Assembly: GCA_026982255.1 (NCBI GenBank)
Contig: JALSHL010000193.1
Coordinates: forward strand, 1-15,343
Length of the DNA: 15,343 bases
DNA from: Paracoccaceae bacterium
GTDB lineage: Bacteria > Pseudomonadota > Alphaproteobacteria > Rhodobacterales > Rhodobacteraceae
Reading direction: 5' to 3'
The translations under genes were made by a program, and so were the position numbers. A model generated the notes under the pieces. The model saw nothing but the letters and a program-made list of their open reading frames with translations. It was not told the origin of the DNA and did not search any database. Every line of letters starts with the position of its first letter. Position 1 is the stretch's first letter. Below, one piece after another: positions 13,834 to 15,343 of the stretch.

Positions 13834-15343
13834 CCGAAATATTCGCGCCACGGGCGGACGGTTTCGAGTGCCCCGGGCATCATGTCGGCGTAATGTTCCC
13901 ACCGGCGCAGAGCGGTTTTGTAGATCGGCTGGACCACCTGCGCATAGCTTGCGGTCTTGATCCGCTCGCGGCTTTGTGCGGTTTTCTGGTGGTCGAGCAT
14001 GGCGGGGTCCCAGTCGAGACCGAGGAAATCGACCAGCGGGCGCAGGGCGGTTTCGGCATCCTCGACGACATCCTCGTAGCGCAGGGTGAAATACGGGAAA
14101 TCCAGTTTTTCGGTGTAAAGTTGCCAGAGACTGAAAGTTTCGTCATAAACCTCCGCCGAGGATTCCGGTGTCATGAAATTGGCGTTGGCGTCGTTCATGA
14201 CGAAATTCTGCATGAAACAACTGAAGATTACGTCGGCCGGATCACGCAGGGCGAGGATGAACTTCGCCTTGGGAAAGACGCGGAGGATCTCGCCTGCGCG
14301 CAGGATGTTGAACGGCATCCGGTCGATGCGGACAGGGGAATCTCCGGCATGTTTGCGTAGCTCGCGCAGATACGCCTCTCCGGCGTTTTGCGCTTTCATG
14401 CCCGATATTTTTTCGAGACGGGAAAGTTCGTTCAGGCCATTGGTCCCGAGCTTGCCGACGAGCGTTTGAACCAGTGGCAGCTCTTCGGTGACGGCAATAT
14501 CGCCGTGTCCGCGCAGGAAGGTATCCAGCAAAGTGGTGCCGGAACGGGGAAAGCCGACCATGAAAACCGGTTCGGCGTCAGGCGTTTCGATTTCCGGCCA
14601 TTTGGCGGGGCTGAATGTTGCGAAATAGTCGCGACGCAGTGCGATGTGTTTCCGGAACCCCTCGGCATCGAAGGTTTCTTGCGGGGTGTTTTCCCGCGCC
14701 TGCCGGTTTGTGAGAATGAACAGCCGGTAGGCAGCTTCGTAATGCCCCAGCCGGTCGTTGAGTTTTGCCATATGTGCGGTGCGGGCGGCTTCCAGAGCCT
14801 TGTTTTCCAGAGCGGACCCCGGGGCGAAGGTGATAGATTCGAGCAGGGAGAGGGCGGTTTGATAATCCTTCTTCCGGTTGGCGACGAGGCCGCGGCACAT
14901 GCTGGTAACCGGATTGTCCGGCAAGTGTTTTTCGAACCGTACCAGAGCGCTTTCCAGCCCTTCGAGGTCGTTCGAGGCTTCGAGTTCTGTCAACACATTG
15001 GCCGCGGCTTCGGCAAAACCGGGGGAGATATCGAGGGCTTTCAGAAACGCTTTTCTGGCGGCGGCGGGTTCGTTTTTTTCCAGATACACCAGCCCGAGCG
15101 TATTCCAGCCCTCGACAAAATCCGGTTTTATTGTGAGAGCCTTTTTCAGGTTCTGCTCGGCTTTCAGAGGGATGCGCTGGTTCAGTTGGGCCTTGGCCAG
15201 ATTCCGGAGGATTTCGAAGTTGCGCGGGTCCACACGAACGCCTTTGGCGAAATATTTTTCGGCCGTGCGCCAGTCTTCGTTTTCTGCCGCCACCCCGCCG
15301 AGGATGTTGAACAGCAAAGCCTCGCGCGGGTAGCGCTTCAGCA
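13821..15343 (-). CDS. TPR-repeat sulfotransferase family protein (N-terminal part cut by window edge)
   Basis: At least 507 codons, open through the right window edge, so the start is not seen; in the window the frame reads LKRYPREALLFNILGG from the edge. The N-terminal half (about 14830-15343) consists of tetratricopeptide-like repeats (EDWRTAEKYFAKGVRVDPRN, then KPDFVEGWNTLGLVYLEKNE). The C-terminal half is a sulfotransferase domain: the 5'-phosphosulfate loop VGFPRSGTTLLD near 14520-14555, and the 3'-phosphate motif region KAKFILALRDPADVIFSCF near 14210-14270. Such proteins transfer sulfate from PAPS, probably to sugars, lipids or proteins; the acceptor cannot be read from sequence. The chain ends REYFGYNT. 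It converges with hslU, overlapping it by 13 bp. Confidence 0.9.
   Translation of the reverse strand, partial: LKRYPREALLFNILGGVAAENEDWRTAEKYFAKGVRVDPRNFEILRNLAKAQLNQRIPLKAEQNLKKALTIKPDFVEGWNTLGLVYLEKNEPAAARKAFLKALDISPGFAEAAANVLTELEASNDLEGLESALVRFEKHLPDNPVTSMCRGLVANRKKDYQTALSLLESITFAPGSALENKALEAARTAHMAKLNDRLGHYEAAYRLFILTNRQARENTPQETFDAEGFRKHIALRRDYFATFSPAKWPEIETPDAEPVFMVGFPRSGTTLLDTFLRGHGDIAVTEELPLVQTLVGKLGTNGLNELSRLEKISGMKAQNAGEAYLRELRKHAGDSPVRIDRMPFNILRAGEILRVFPKAKFILALRDPADVIFSCFMQNFVMNDANANFMTPESSAEVYDETFSLWQLYTEKLDFPYFTLRYEDVVEDAETALRPLVDFLGLDWDPAMLDHQKTAQSRERIKTASYAQVVQPIYKTALRRWEHYADMMPGALETVRPWREYFGYNT

Noticed and set aside
12514..13902. Open frame of 462 codons antisense to hslU
   Set aside because: hslU on the plus strand has every AAA+ motif in order; the antisense frame has no family signature.
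1..15343. CRISPR array, tRNA/rRNA, IS element, integrase or phage signature
   Set aside because: I looked for regular direct repeats with spacers, cloverleaf-like sequence, transposase motifs and terminal inverted repeats and saw none. Gene content and base composition are consistent with core chromosome.

Overview
The window looks like a piece of a high-GC alphaproteobacterial chromosome, most likely Rhodobacterales. This rests on the style of the proteins: HslV with a short propeptide before its catalytic threonine, a fused YlxR/L7Ae-like protein after nusA, the Cys-Cys form of LspA, and a RutR-type TetR regulator. No phylogeny was run. It is mostly housekeeping sequence. I see no IS element, phage gene, CRISPR array, tRNA or rRNA.

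Left end (1-2635): the 5' part of mutL (mismatch repair, minus strand, cut by the window edge) lies just downstream of lspA (lipoprotein signal peptidase, minus strand). lspA is transcribed divergently from a MATE-type efflux pump gene.

Next (2682-3951): an unrecognised 202-aa membrane-hairpin protein with a Cys/His-rich C-terminal half, then a RutR-like TetR regulator. Each has a plausible promoter whose -35 overlaps the preceding stop codon.

Translation/transcription operon (about 3956-9524): a candidate promoter and leader with a rho-independent hairpin 14 nt before the start codon, then rimP, nusA, a YlxR-L7Ae RNA-binding protein and infB, closed by a strong terminator. This is the classic rimP-nusA-ylxR-infB cluster (ribosome maturation, transcription elongation, RNA binding, initiation factor 2). 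rbfA does not follow infB directly here.

Right part (9549-15343): a stand-alone tryptophan synthase beta-type gene, unaccompanied by trpA or trpF and preceded by a tandem GTTG...CAAC repeat; then hslV, a ten-helix membrane protein, and hslU, with overlapping reading frames. HslV and HslU form the ATP-dependent HslVU protease, and the membrane protein gene is wedged between them. A TPR-sulfotransferase gene enters from the right edge on the minus strand and overlaps the end of hslU tail to tail.

The least explained items are the Cys/His membrane protein (2682-3290), the membrane protein inside hslVU (11441-12529), the orphan divergent TrpB with its repeat leader, and the hairpin in the rimP leader. 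None of these is strong evidence for a wholly new system.
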